Assembly: GCA_045430345.1 (NCBI GenBank)
Contig: JAILXT010000001.1
Location: 124,001-188,000, forward strand
Length of the DNA stretch: 64,000 bases
Source of the DNA: Agarilytica sp045430345
GTDB taxonomy: Bacteria; Pseudomonadota; Gammaproteobacteria; Pseudomonadales; Cellvibrionaceae
Direction: 5' to 3'
Positions 26,056-34,345 of the stretch are shown here, piece by piece (the stretch's first letter is position 1; the number at the start of each line of letters is the position of its first letter). The translations under genes were made by a program, and so were the position numbers. The notes under the pieces are model-generated. The model saw only the letters and a list, made by a program, of their open reading frames with translations, did no database searches and was not told where the DNA came from.

Positions 26056-26122
26056 TGCGCCCGCTTAACATCGATTGACTTCGATACCACCTTTTCTTTA
26101 GTAAAGCAGACGGAGAAATATA

Positions 26123-27106
26123 GTGAAATCACCCGTTCGTGTAGCCATTACTGGGGCTGCAGGCCAAATCAGTTACTCCCTTCTATTCAGAATCGCCGCT
26201 GGCGAAATGTTGGGTAAAGATCAACCTGTCATCCTTCAGATGCTAGAAATCACGCCGGCTCTTGACGCGTTGAAAGGCGTTGCAATGGAGCTAGATGACT
26301 GTGCATTCCCACTACTCGCGGGTATGGTGTGCAGTGACGATCCAAATGTTGCCTTTAAAGATGCTGATTATGCATTGTTAGTTGGTGCCCGTCCTCGTGG
26401 ACCAGGCATGGAACGTAAAGACTTGCTAGAAGCTAATGCGGCAATCTTTTCTGTTCAAGGTAAAGCCATCAATGATCACGCTTCACGTGGCATTAAAGTA
26501 CTTGTTGTTGGTAACCCAGCAAACACAAATGCTTTGATTGCTCAGCGTAATGCGCCAGATATCGATCCTCGCCAGTTTACAGCGATGACGCGTTTGGATC
26601 ATAACCGTGCGATGACGCAGTTGGCTCAAAAGCTAGATAAAACTATCGCAGATGTCACTAAGATGACTATCTGGGGTAACCACTCTGCAACTCAATACCC
26701 TGACCTATATCACGCACTTGTAAACGGTGAAGTGGCTGTCGATCAAGTTGAGCAAGATTGGTACAAAGACACGTTCATACCTGATGTACAGCAACGTGGC
26801 GCGGCCATTATTAAAGCACGTGGTGCTTCAAGTGCTGCATCTGCTGCAAACTCAGCAATCTTCCATATTCGTGACTGGGCGCTTGGCTCAGAAGAGAACG
26901 ATTGGGTGAGCATGGGCGTATACAGTGACGGTTCATACGGCATCGAAGAAGGTTTGATCTACTCTTTCCCTTGCGTTTGTAAAGACGGCGACTGGGAAAT
27001 TGTTCAAGGTCTTACGATTGATGAGTTTTCTCAAGCCCGTATGATCGAGACAGAACAAGAGCTTAAAGAAGAGCGTGACGCGGTTAAGTCTTTGCTTCCT
27101 TCATAA
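26123..27106 (+). CDS. mdh: Malate dehydrogenase (cytosolic-type, MDH type 2)
   Basis: 327 residues from GTG 26123 with GGAG upstream. The NAD-binding loop is ITGAAGQISYSLLFRIA at 9-25. The substrate-binding arginine loop is GARPRGPGMERKDLL near 92, VVGNPANTNALI near 127 and RLDHNRA near 156 carry further active-site residues, and the catalytic His is in WGNHSATQYPD near 187. It interconverts malate and oxaloacetate in the citric acid cycle. This type is distinct from E. coli Mdh and is usual in Pseudomonas-like bacteria that have it at all. A single gene with its own promoter and terminator. Confidence 0.95.
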   Translation: MKSPVRVAITGAAGQISYSLLFRIAAGEMLGKDQPVILQMLEITPALDALKGVAMELDDCAFPLLAGMVCSDDPNVAFKDADYALLVGARPRGPGMERKDLLEANAAIFSVQGKAINDHASRGIKVLVVGNPANTNALIAQRNAPDIDPRQFTAMTRLDHNRAMTQLAQKLDKTIADVTKMTIWGNHSATQYPDLYHALVNGEVAVDQVEQDWYKDTFIPDVQQRGAAIIKARGASSAASAANSAIFHIRDWALGSEENDWVSMGVYSDGSYGIEEGLIYSFPCVCKDGDWEIVQGLTIDEFSQARMIETEQELKEERDAVKSLLPS

Positions 27107-27129
27107 ACTGTAGTTGTTAGAAAGCTAAG

Positions 27130-27162
27130 AAGCGCTTGATTTCGATCGAGCGCTTTTTTTTT
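27130..27162 (+). terminator. Intrinsic terminator after mdh
   Basis: AAGCGCTTGAT (27130-27140), loop TTCG, ATCGAGCGCTT (27145-27155): eleven pairs with one G-U, a stable UUCG tetraloop, and then a run of T to 27162. Confidence 0.92.
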
Positions 27163-27264
27163 GCCCCTTTATTTGTCACCCCGGCTTATCAATAAAAGAG
27201 TAGTTCGTGGTGTTGTGTAGAGAGACATTAAGAAATAGAGACATCAAGAAAAAGAGAGGTTTTC

Positions 27265-27735
27265 ATGAGCTTTCCAAAAATCGGGAATAAAGCACCAGCA
27301 TTTACGCTTCCCAATCAAAGTAACGAAAAAATAAAATTATCGTCGTTTGTGGGCGATAAAAATGTGGTGCTATATTTTTACCCTAAAGCACTAACGCCCG
27401 GGTGCACCACACAAGCCTGTGGCATTCGCGATAGTCGCGCGGAGTTCGAGGCTTTGGACACCGTGGTATTCGGTCTTAGCCCTGATCCTGTGGAGAAGCT
27501 GACGCGGTTCATTGATAAGCACGAGCTTAACTTTGACCTACTTGCCGATGAAGGTCACCTCATAGCCGATAAGTATGGCGTTTGGGGGCTGAAAAAGTTC
27601 ATGGGTAAGGAGTATATGGGGATTAAGCGAACAACCTTCATTATTGATAAGGCCGGTAAACTACGCATTATCATGGATAAAGTGAAAACTAAGTCTCACC
27701 ACGATGATGTGCTTGCTGAAATAAAAGCGCTATAG
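27265..27735 (+). CDS. bcp: Thioredoxin-dependent thiol peroxidase (Bcp/PrxQ peroxiredoxin)
   Basis: 156 residues. The peroxidatic Cys47 is in YPKALTPGCTTQACGIRD and the resolving Cys52 is five residues on, the PrxQ/Bcp arrangement. The end has RTTFIIDKAGKLR. It reduces organic hydroperoxides and hydrogen peroxide in the cytoplasm using thioredoxin. YPKAL replaces the commoner YPKAD. Start with GAGAGG upstream. Stands alone. Confidence 0.93.
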   Translation: MSFPKIGNKAPAFTLPNQSNEKIKLSSFVGDKNVVLYFYPKALTPGCTTQACGIRDSRAEFEALDTVVFGLSPDPVEKLTRFIDKHELNFDLLADEGHLIADKYGVWGLKKFMGKEYMGIKRTTFIIDKAGKLRIIMDKVKTKSHHDDVLAEIKAL

Positions 27736-27976
27736 GGGCTCGTAGTGTTGATTTTTTGCTCAGTGTGGTCCAGTCTTATTGGAGGTTTCATTGCACGTCA
27801 ATGCGTATTCTTGCGTGCTATTTGATCATGATCACATCGCAAATGTAAATTATTGTCGTTATATGTGTTTTCGTGACACCTTAGATCCTATGCGGAAATG
27901 CTGCAACCGCATAATTTGTAGGCCCCGGCGGACCGCGATACGCAACTAGCGGTTTTTCCACAAAACTAACTCCAAA

Positions 27977-28984
27977 GTGGTGAATATTTTGGCGCTCTCA
28001 GAAAGCAATATTTCGGTATCAGCTACAAATCCTTCTAGTATTTCGATTGGGCAATGGCAACTGGACGACGCGGAACAATGTCTTGCGCTTTTCTACAATG
28101 TTATCGTCAAAAGTCATGTGATGGATTCATATAATCAGGCAATTAATCTCTTGCTTGATGCCGGGAAGTCTCGATTGGGTATGGAGTATGCCTTGGTCTC
28201 TCGACCAGTGTCAGACAGTGTTTATGAGGTGCAGGCGTTTTCGTGTGATGGTGAGGGCCAATTTTATGTAGGTCAGCATATTTCGACGTCGGATTTCCTA
28301 TGCCACCGTGTTAGTGCCAGTAGCAATACACACGAAGTGAATAATATCGCCGAAACGGGGCAGGTGATTTCTCCGCTCGCTTATGGTGGTCTTTCTGTAC
28401 GTTCTTATGTTGGTACGCCGGTAGCGCCGCACTATGCGTCAAAAAGTGTTTTGAGTTTCTTTTCTTCAACTGCCCATGTTGCGAAGATGACAGAGGAAGA
28501 TCAGGCGCTATTAACGCAATTGGCGGAAGGTATTGCCTACTTAGCTGACCAGCAAAAAACCCAGGTACAGCGTAAGAGTGTTGATTCCTCTATGTTTGCG
28601 TCGGGGTCAATTAGTACGTTAGATGAATACCTTGAGCAGGCTAAATTACCTGAGTTATTTGGTATTCCTGGCCGAGTGGTTGATGTGTTGACCAAAAGGA
28701 TTGGTGAATCGCCCTTAAGTATCGGTCATGTTGCCGATGAGTTGAACTTGTCTAAACGTACATTGCAGCGACGCCTGCAACAGCAAAGTGTGAACTTTGC
28801 AGAGTTGCGTGATCAAGTGCGTTATCATTACTCTATCGACTACCTTGTGAAAAATCGTAAGAGTATCGACAGTATTTCTGTTGCGTTGGATTTTTCAGAT
28901 CGTACGAGCTTTACGAATGCATTTAAGCGTTGGACCGGAATGTCGCCAAGTACTTTTCGTAAGTTATTTCGCGACTTCGTATAA
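27977..28984 (+). CDS. AraC-type transcriptional regulator with N-terminal GAF-like domain
   Basis: 335 residues from GTG 27977. Residues ~35-195 resemble a GAF sensor domain: a helix, LGMEYALVSRPVSDSVYEVQ, and SYVGTPVAPHYASKSVLSFF near 143-162. The C-terminal ~110 residues are an AraC/XylS helix-turn-helix pair: SIGHVADELNLSKRTLQRRL as the first and SISVALDFSDRTSFTNAFKR as the second, ending SPSTFRKLFRDF. The ligand is unknown. A second regulator with a nearly identical C-terminal half starts 518 bases downstream. It ends in a clear terminator. Confidence 0.85.
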   Translation: MVNILALSESNISVSATNPSSISIGQWQLDDAEQCLALFYNVIVKSHVMDSYNQAINLLLDAGKSRLGMEYALVSRPVSDSVYEVQAFSCDGEGQFYVGQHISTSDFLCHRVSASSNTHEVNNIAETGQVISPLAYGGLSVRSYVGTPVAPHYASKSVLSFFSSTAHVAKMTEEDQALLTQLAEGIAYLADQQKTQVQRKSVDSSMFASGSISTLDEYLEQAKLPELFGIPGRVVDVLTKRIGESPLSIGHVADELNLSKRTLQRRLQQQSVNFAELRDQVRYHYSIDYLVKNRKSIDSISVALDFSDRTSFTNAFKRWTGMSPSTFRKLFRDFV

Positions 28985-29004
28985 AGTCTAATTTATGTCT
29001 ACAG

Positions 29005-29048
29005 CCTCGAAAGCGTATAGAAAATAATACGTTTTCGAGGTTTGTTTT
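29005..29048 (+). terminator. Intrinsic terminator after the GAF/AraC regulator
   Basis: CCTCGAAAGCGTAT (29005-29018) pairs with ATACGTTTTCGAGG (29027-29040), 14 pairs with one G-U, eight-base loop, followed by TTTGTTTT. Confidence 0.88.
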
Positions 29049-29392
29049 ATCCTCTCACGCTGTCCATTTTTCTTCGTTCTCTGCCTCTCAATTCGCAACT
29101 AGCGTTGCCCATGTATAGACGCCTACAATCTTCGGGCAAATTCATAGTGTGATGATTCTGTTTAGAAACGCAATAAGCCGGCTATAAAATAGAATCGGCA
29201 CAGTCCGCCTATGTTGACGTGTTTAACATATTAACTAGATTTTTTATTGAATATATGCGCTGCAGCAATTCGCTAAGATATTGAACTGCTTAGTTTTATT
29301 CGATATTTAATGGCTGTTCTTCTGTTTGACAGAAATGAGAAGCACGTACGGTTTAGCGCCTCAACAACGGTTTTAAAACAGGTCTATTGGCG

Positions 29393-29398
29393 TATAAT
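29393..29398 (+). promoter_or_regulatory. -10 element upstream of the short AraC-type gene
   Basis: A perfect TATAAT about 105 bases before the start at 29503. The -35 region is a poor match (TTTTAA, 29371-29376). Confidence 0.4.
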
Positions 29399-29502
29399 GG
29401 CCAGAAATCGCATCGCTTTTTCGTATTTTATTTAGTTGCGGTACTTAAAATACCTCATGATTAAGTGTTTTAATCAATTATTAGCAGGAAGGAATCTCCC
29501 TG

Positions 29503-29934
29503 ATGATAACCGAGTTAAACGCGCAGCCTAAAGTTGCAGAAACAGAACCGCTCTCCGGTACCGAGGCATTGGATGCTTTTTTAGTAAAAGCCCGCTTGCC
29601 CGAAACCGTCGGTGTTGCCGCCCGTGTAGTCGAGGTACTCACAAGACGTATAGGTCAGCACCCGTTGAGTATTAGTCACATTGCAGAGGAGCTTAATTTT
29701 TCTAAGCGAACTTTGCAGCGTCGCTTACAAAAACAAGAAGTTAGTTTTGCCGAGCTGAGAGATCAGGTCCGTTTTCATTATTCTATCGATTATCTGATTC
29801 GTCAGCATATGAGTATTGATAACATCTCAGCCTCCCTCGACTTTTCTGATCGTACCAGTTTTACTAACGCGTTTAAGCGTTGGACAAACCTTTCTCCAAG
29901 CACTTTCCGTAAGCTGTTTCGGGACTACGTCTAG
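29503..29934 (+). CDS. Stand-alone AraC-type DNA-binding protein, paralogue of the upstream gene
   Basis: 143 residues starting at ATG 29503 after AGCAGGAAGG. Residues ~25-143 align without gaps to the last ~120 residues of the regulator at 27977-28984 at roughly 70% identity, including SKRTLQRRLQ, AELRDQVR, HYSIDYL and LDFSDRTSFTNAFKRWT. The sensor domain is missing and replaced by ~24 unrelated residues. Without an input domain it may act constitutively, be controlled by level, or form heterodimers with its neighbour. This is a gene duplication with loss of the sensor, or the reverse. Confidence 0.85.
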   Translation: MITELNAQPKVAETEPLSGTEALDAFLVKARLPETVGVAARVVEVLTRRIGQHPLSISHIAEELNFSKRTLQRRLQKQEVSFAELRDQVRFHYSIDYLIRQHMSIDNISASLDFSDRTSFTNAFKRWTNLSPSTFRKLFRDYV

Positions 29935-30135
29935 CCTAGCGCATACTGCGGTACCTCTTGTGTATATTGCAGAGGTGCCGTTGCTTCCTCCTCATAAGTC
30001 TTGTAGAGTTCTGCCCTCAAATTTGGTGTTAATCCTGCCGCTTGTTTCTGGCAACTTCGGGGTTATGACTGGAAATTCGAATCAAATGATGTACGTTTTT
30101 TGTACATCACAGTTAAATTACGTTAGGGGTATTCC

Positions 30136-30471
30136 ATGAGCTTCTTTATTGCCGAAGCCGTTGCGCAAACAGATGCTGCCGCTGCACCTCAAGGTGCGGG
30201 TATGATGAACTTGGTTTTGATCGGTGGTTTGTTTGTTTTCATGTATTTCATGATCATTCGACCACAACGCAAACGACAAAAAGATCATCAAGCGCTCTGT
30301 GGTGGCATTTCAAAAGGCGACGAGATCGTATTGAACAGTGGTCTGTTAGGTAAAGTTACAGAAGTTGACGATACTTATTTAACGCTTAAAGCGAGCGACA
30401 ACGTTGAGCTTAAGTTTCAGAAGATCGCTGTACATGCGGTTCTTCCTAAAGGTACGTTGAAGTCTATCTAA
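30136..30471 (+). CDS. yajC: Preprotein translocase accessory protein YajC
   Basis: 111 residues. A single transmembrane helix (about 24-40, LVLIGGLFVFMYFMIIRPQR) is followed by the YajC signature RPQRKRQKDHQALCGGISKGDEIVLNSG and a small beta domain. YajC binds SecDF and AcrB and aids Sec export. Normally it lies in queA-tgt-yajC-secD-secF. Here the upstream gene is an AraC-type regulator and the downstream one a PLP enzyme, and no tgt, secD or secF is in the window. Confidence 0.92.
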   Translation: MSFFIAEAVAQTDAAAAPQGAGMMNLVLIGGLFVFMYFMIIRPQRKRQKDHQALCGGISKGDEIVLNSGLLGKVTEVDDTYLTLKASDNVELKFQKIAVHAVLPKGTLKSI

Positions 30472-30524
30472 CTCTCTGTGAAGGGGTGCTTTACCGGCAT
30501 CCCTTATCGCGGTAACGTGCCCTC

Positions 30525-31571
30525 ATGATACCGCCACTTCCCTCAAAGCTTTCTCTCGCGCGCACGCCTACGCCGCTACGCCCTCTCGATCGAATTTCTG
30601 AAGCTCTAGGTGGACCTCGTATTTGGCTTAAATGCGATGATCTCACGGGGTCTGTGGTGTCGGGCAATAAAATTCGTAAACTCGAGTTTTTGATGGCTGA
30701 TGCTCTCAATCAGGGTTGCGATACAGTTGTGACCTGTGGAGGCTTACAGTCCAATCATTGCCGTGCGACGGCTGCAGTCTCGGCTCAGCTAGGGTTGCAA
30801 TGCCATCTTATTTTACGGGGCCCACGAGGACTCGTAGAGCGGGAGGAAGGGTATCGCCTTGATGAAGTGATATCGTCCGCCAGTGAAGGAAATCTATTAC
30901 TTGATCGTTTATGCGGCGCCGAAATATCAGTATATTCACCTCGTCGTTATGGAACATATCTAGGGGAGATTTTTGATGAGATCTCTGCTGGATATAGTGG
31001 AATAGGGCAGAGTTGTTACTCTATTCCCACAGGAGGAAGCAATGGTGTTGGTTTGTGGGGCTATATTGAGGCGGCAAGAGAACTGCAGACCGATTTTCAG
31101 GCTCATGGGATAGCGCCAGGATCCGTTATTTGTGCGAGCGGCTCGGGAGGGACGCAAGGCGGCTTAACATTAGGGTTTCATATGCTTGGGGCTGAGTGCG
31201 AGGTACTTGGGATGGCTGTGTGTGACTCTGCCCAGTATTTTGAATCAAAAGTGACTGACGATGTGGATCAATGGCAATCCACTTTTATGCCAGATCATCC
31301 CAATCTCTCTACCCAACTATCTATTCACACCAATGATGCGTATATCGGCCCTGGATATAGCATCGGTTATCCCGCGTTATTTGAATCGATTCGTTGGTTG
31401 GCCAAAACTGAAGGTGTGGTTTTAGATCCCGTATACACGGGCAAAGCTTTTTATGGCTTGGTTGAAGAAATAAAAAAAGGTACGTTTGCTAATATTAGTG
31501 ATGTGGTATTTGTCCATACCGGAGGAGTCTTTGGTGTCTTTCCTTACAAAGATGAATTTGATTTTGACTAA
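30525..31571 (+). CDS. D-cysteine desulfhydrase / ACC deaminase family PLP enzyme
   Basis: 348 residues of the fold-type II PLP class. SVVSGNKIRKLEF near 42-54 holds the PLP lysine, and CGGLQSNHCRATAAVS near 71 is the substrate-binding loop. GTQGGLTLGFHMLG near 210 is the glycine-rich phosphate site, and VVFVHTGGVFGVF closes the domain. It is most like D-cysteine desulfhydrase (DcyD), which releases sulfide, pyruvate and ammonia. True ACC deaminase cannot be excluded without the key Tyr/Glu positions. It starts 53 bases after yajC. Confidence 0.85.
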   Translation: MIPPLPSKLSLARTPTPLRPLDRISEALGGPRIWLKCDDLTGSVVSGNKIRKLEFLMADALNQGCDTVVTCGGLQSNHCRATAAVSAQLGLQCHLILRGPRGLVEREEGYRLDEVISSASEGNLLLDRLCGAEISVYSPRRYGTYLGEIFDEISAGYSGIGQSCYSIPTGGSNGVGLWGYIEAARELQTDFQAHGIAPGSVICASGSGGTQGGLTLGFHMLGAECEVLGMAVCDSAQYFESKVTDDVDQWQSTFMPDHPNLSTQLSIHTNDAYIGPGYSIGYPALFESIRWLAKTEGVVLDPVYTGKAFYGLVEEIKKGTFANISDVVFVHTGGVFGVFPYKDEFDFD

Positions 31572-31609
31572 GTCGTTGATTACGAATAAACAAGAAGTCG
31601 AGAGTTAAT

Positions 31610-32521
31610 ATGCCTACTGGGTTTGGAAACAAATTGGTTATCGCGATTTCTTCGCGCGCACTGTTTAATTTAGATGATAGTCATCAAGTGTTTGAAGAGA
31701 AGGGGCTGGGCGCATATTCTCAATATCAAATTGAGCATGAAGACGTTATTTTAGAGCCGGGTGATGCGTTTCATATGGTTGAGAAGCTATTGCGCATTAA
31801 CACCCTTCTAGAAGGAGAGCCCCGTGTTGAGGTTATTTTGCTTTCTCGAAATAGCGCTGATACGGGCTTAAGGGTGTTTAATTCGATTAATCATTACGGA
31901 TTAAAAATTACCCGAGCCGCGTTTACCGGTGGCGAGAGCCCTTATCGCTACATTACCCCTTTTAATGCTCATCTATTTTTATCCATGGATGCAGAAGATG
32001 TGCGTAGAGCGTTAGGTTATGGTGTTGCAGCGGCGACGTTAATGCCATCCCGTAAAGATCAAAAACAACCAGATGAATTACGTTTTGCTTTTGATGGCGA
32101 TGCCGTACTTTTTTCTGACGAAGCTGAAAAAGTATTTAAACAAGATGGTCTGGATGCGTTCACAAAAAGCGAGTCAGCGTCGGCCAAAACGCCATTAAGT
32201 GGCGGTCCGTTTAAATTGTTTTTGGCCGCGTTACAAAGCCTGCAATCCGAGTTTAGTGAAGGCGATTGCCCCATTAGAACTGCGCTCGTTACGGCTCGTT
32301 CTGCGCCTGCACATGAGCGTGTCATTCGAACGCTAAGGGCGTGGAATATCCGAATCGATGAATCTTTGTTTTTGGGTGGATTGTCAAAAGGCGAGTTCTT
32401 ACGTGCTTATGGCGCCGACGTATTTTTTGATGATCAAGAGGCGCATTGTGAGTCAGCAAATGAGCATGTCGTGACGGCAGGGCATGTACCTCATGGTGTG
32501 GCGAACGCGCCAAAAAATTAA
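31610..32521 (+). CDS. Cytosolic 5'-nucleotidase (PF06189 type)
   Basis: 303 residues. LVIAISSRALFNLDDSHQVF at the start gives the DSR-like phosphatase loop of the family, followed by LLRINTLLEGEPRVEVILLS, and TRAAFTGGESPYRYI near 103-117. Near the end, IDESLFLGGLSKGEFLRAYG and DVFFDDQEAHCE carry the conserved acidic residues. These enzymes remove phosphate from nucleoside monophosphates. The gene follows the PLP enzyme by 38 bases, but no functional link between them is evident. Confidence 0.85.
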   Translation: MPTGFGNKLVIAISSRALFNLDDSHQVFEEKGLGAYSQYQIEHEDVILEPGDAFHMVEKLLRINTLLEGEPRVEVILLSRNSADTGLRVFNSINHYGLKITRAAFTGGESPYRYITPFNAHLFLSMDAEDVRRALGYGVAAATLMPSRKDQKQPDELRFAFDGDAVLFSDEAEKVFKQDGLDAFTKSESASAKTPLSGGPFKLFLAALQSLQSEFSEGDCPIRTALVTARSAPAHERVIRTLRAWNIRIDESLFLGGLSKGEFLRAYGADVFFDDQEAHCESANEHVVTAGHVPHGVANAPKN

Positions 32522-32828
32522 ATAAGACGCAAGCTGACTTCCATCGAATTCCGCTTCTTATGCGATTGTTGTTGTGGAACGGCAATCGTCGTAGCAAAAC
32601 GATCTACTCTCGTGGCATCCAAATATAAGAACTCGTGCAGCTAGTCTGAATCTATCTAGCTATCGTATATCTAAAGCGCTTTTAAAACGCTAACCTTATG
32701 AAGAGGTTGCACAAACATATTAGGGATAATGTGTAGAGACGTTTTTATTTGATAAGTCATTATGTTGTCGTTGGTCGTAGGAAGCTATGGCGAAGTGTCC
32801 CTCCTGACTTTAGTTTTTAGGATGTTCG
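32522..32828. other. Intergenic stretch before the universal stress protein
   Basis: 307 bases without a recognisable gene, repeat or strong hairpin. It presumably contains the promoter of the UspA gene, but no consensus is clear. Confidence 0.4.
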
Positions 32829-33359
32829 ATGATTAAAAAAATCCTTTTTGCAACGGATTTGGGTCCATACACGCCACTCGCCTTAATATATGTAGAATCA
32901 CTTGCCAGTAATTTTGATGCAAAGATCTCATTGGTTCACGCTGTTCCCCCACTTTCTGAATTTACTGACGCCATTGTAAAGAGCTATTGCTCGGACGCGG
33001 TTAAACAAGAAATATTACGCACCCGTAATATCAAAGGGATAATTGAGTCGGTAAGAGATGAAGTGTTTGAAATGATCGCTATGAATCATTTAATCGAAGA
33101 TAACTTATTAAATCGACTAGGCGATATTATTATTGCACCAGGCAAACCCGCGCCCATTATTTTGGATGAAGCGAAACGCTTGCAGGCAGATTTAATTATT
33201 ATGGGCAGTCATGGCGCGGATGCAATTGATCACCGTGTGTTGGGTTCCGTTTCTTCAAAGGTTTTGCAGTTGTCGAAGGTGCCAGTGTTTATGGTGCCGA
33301 TGTTGGATGCACGCGCTTTGGTCAAACCTCGAGACGACGATATGAAAAATACCGGATAA
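32829..33359 (+). CDS. Universal stress protein (UspA family)
   Basis: 176 residues. The start is MIKKILFATDLGPYTPLAL, with the Asp of the UspA fold at residue 10. The ATP-binding motif G-x2-G-x9-G-(S/T) is visible in MGSHGADAIDHRVLGSVSSK near 129-148. There is a C-terminal 20-residue charged tail. It is probably ATP-binding and induced under stress; its partner is unknown. It converges on the TauE/SafE gene with a 29-base gap. Confidence 0.88.
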   Translation: MIKKILFATDLGPYTPLALIYVESLASNFDAKISLVHAVPPLSEFTDAIVKSYCSDAVKQEILRTRNIKGIIESVRDEVFEMIAMNHLIEDNLLNRLGDIIIAPGKPAPIILDEAKRLQADLIIMGSHGADAIDHRVLGSVSSKVLQLSKVPVFMVPMLDARALVKPRDDDMKNTG

Positions 33360-33388
33360 ATATATAACGGATGTTTTTATTTTAATTC

Positions 33389-34177
33389 TTAATGACCAAT
33401 GCTAAAAAATGCGAAGCGTAAACCAATCACGAATAGGATGATCGCCAGAATAGGCTGTAATACACTGTTTGGAACACGTGTTGCGGCTTTTGCCCCGTAG
33501 TGTACTGCGGGTAAAGACCCGATAAGTAAGCCGCCTAAAAGTTGAAAATCCACATTGCCGTTCCATAAATGCCCCAAGCCAGCAATAAATGTGAGCGGCA
33601 CGGCGTGAGCGATGTCTGTGCCGACAATGTTAATCGCGGGCAGCCTTGGGTATAGCCACATGAGTAGCGCAGCACAAAAAGCACCTGCGCCCACAGATGA
33701 TAACGTGACAAAAACGCCTAAAAATAAACCGGCAAAAAAAGTCACGTAACTCGCATTACGATGTACCCACGAAATATTCACTTCACGGTCTTCCGCTTGG
33801 ATGCGACGCCGAAAAAACACGACGATTGACGTGAGAATCAGCATTATGCCAAGAGCGCGACTCAGTTCGAGGCTATAGTCGACGTCTGGGGGAATAAAGT
33901 GTTTAAGAACATAACTGGTTATGAGTGAGGCGGGGATGCTTCCGGCGGCTAACCATAAAACTAAGCGCCAACGAATGGTGCCTTGACGCATGTGCGTCGC
34001 CATGGCGCCCGTTTTAGTAATGGACGCATAGAGTAAATCTGTGCCAATGGCGATTTTTTCCGGTACCCCAGAAAGGATCAGTAGCGGCGTCATTAACGAC
34101 CCTCCACCAACGCCTGTGAGCCCAACCGCAAGCCCAACTCCGGCCCCAGCCAAGATATAAAATAGGAAATCCATCAA
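33389..34177 (-). CDS. TauE/SafE (TSUP) family anion transporter
   Basis: 262 residues with about eight transmembrane segments. The family repeat starts LAVGLTGVGGGSLMTPLLIL near 15-34 and recurs as GVFVTLSSVGAGAFCAALLM near 153-172. Known relatives export or import sulfonates, sulfite or sulfoacetate. It is divergent from cysB with an inverted repeat between, so a sulfur anion is the likely substrate and CysB a likely regulator; both points are inferred. Confidence 0.85.
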   Translation of the reverse strand: MMDFLFYILAGAGVGLAVGLTGVGGGSLMTPLLILSGVPEKIAIGTDLLYASITKTGAMATHMRQGTIRWRLVLWLAAGSIPASLITSYVLKHFIPPDVDYSLELSRALGIMLILTSIVVFFRRRIQAEDREVNISWVHRNASYVTFFAGLFLGVFVTLSSVGAGAFCAALLMWLYPRLPAINIVGTDIAHAVPLTFIAGLGHLWNGNVDFQLLGGLLIGSLPAVHYGAKAATRVPNSVLQPILAIILFVIGLRFAFFSIGH

Positions 34178-34236
34178 TTTTTAGGTTTTTCCAACCGAAA
34201 TGCCAAATATGACTGGCAAATATAACGATCTATAAC

Positions 34237-34253
34237 TATTCTTCAAAAGAATA
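34237..34253. promoter_or_regulatory. Candidate LysR-type operator between the TSUP gene and cysB
   Basis: TATTCTT (34237-34243) and AAGAATA (34247-34253) form a seven-base dyad around CAA in the A+T-rich divergent region. A TATAAT lies at 34268-34273, toward cysB. LysR-type regulators often bind such dyads near their own divergent start. Confidence 0.4.
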
Positions 34254-34345
34254 TTTGATTATATTTTTATAATGAAAAAGCGAAGCGTGGCAACAATAAT
34301 CAACATTCGAATTAACCGCTCAAACTGCCGCCGCTCGGAGGGCAT

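Larger units (their letters stand above)
28985..29502. other. Intergenic region between the two AraC-type genes
   Basis: 518 bases, A+T-rich. It holds the terminator of the first regulator (29005-29048) and a likely promoter for the second (-10 at 29393-29398). I see no further gene. The length is large for a tandem pair, allowing separate control. Confidence 0.6.

Noticed and set aside
29816..30139. 107-codon plus-strand frame overlapping the end of the short AraC-type gene
   Set aside because: Starts in another frame of a well-supported gene and has no domain, ribosome site or conserved pattern; it ends at the yajC start by chance.
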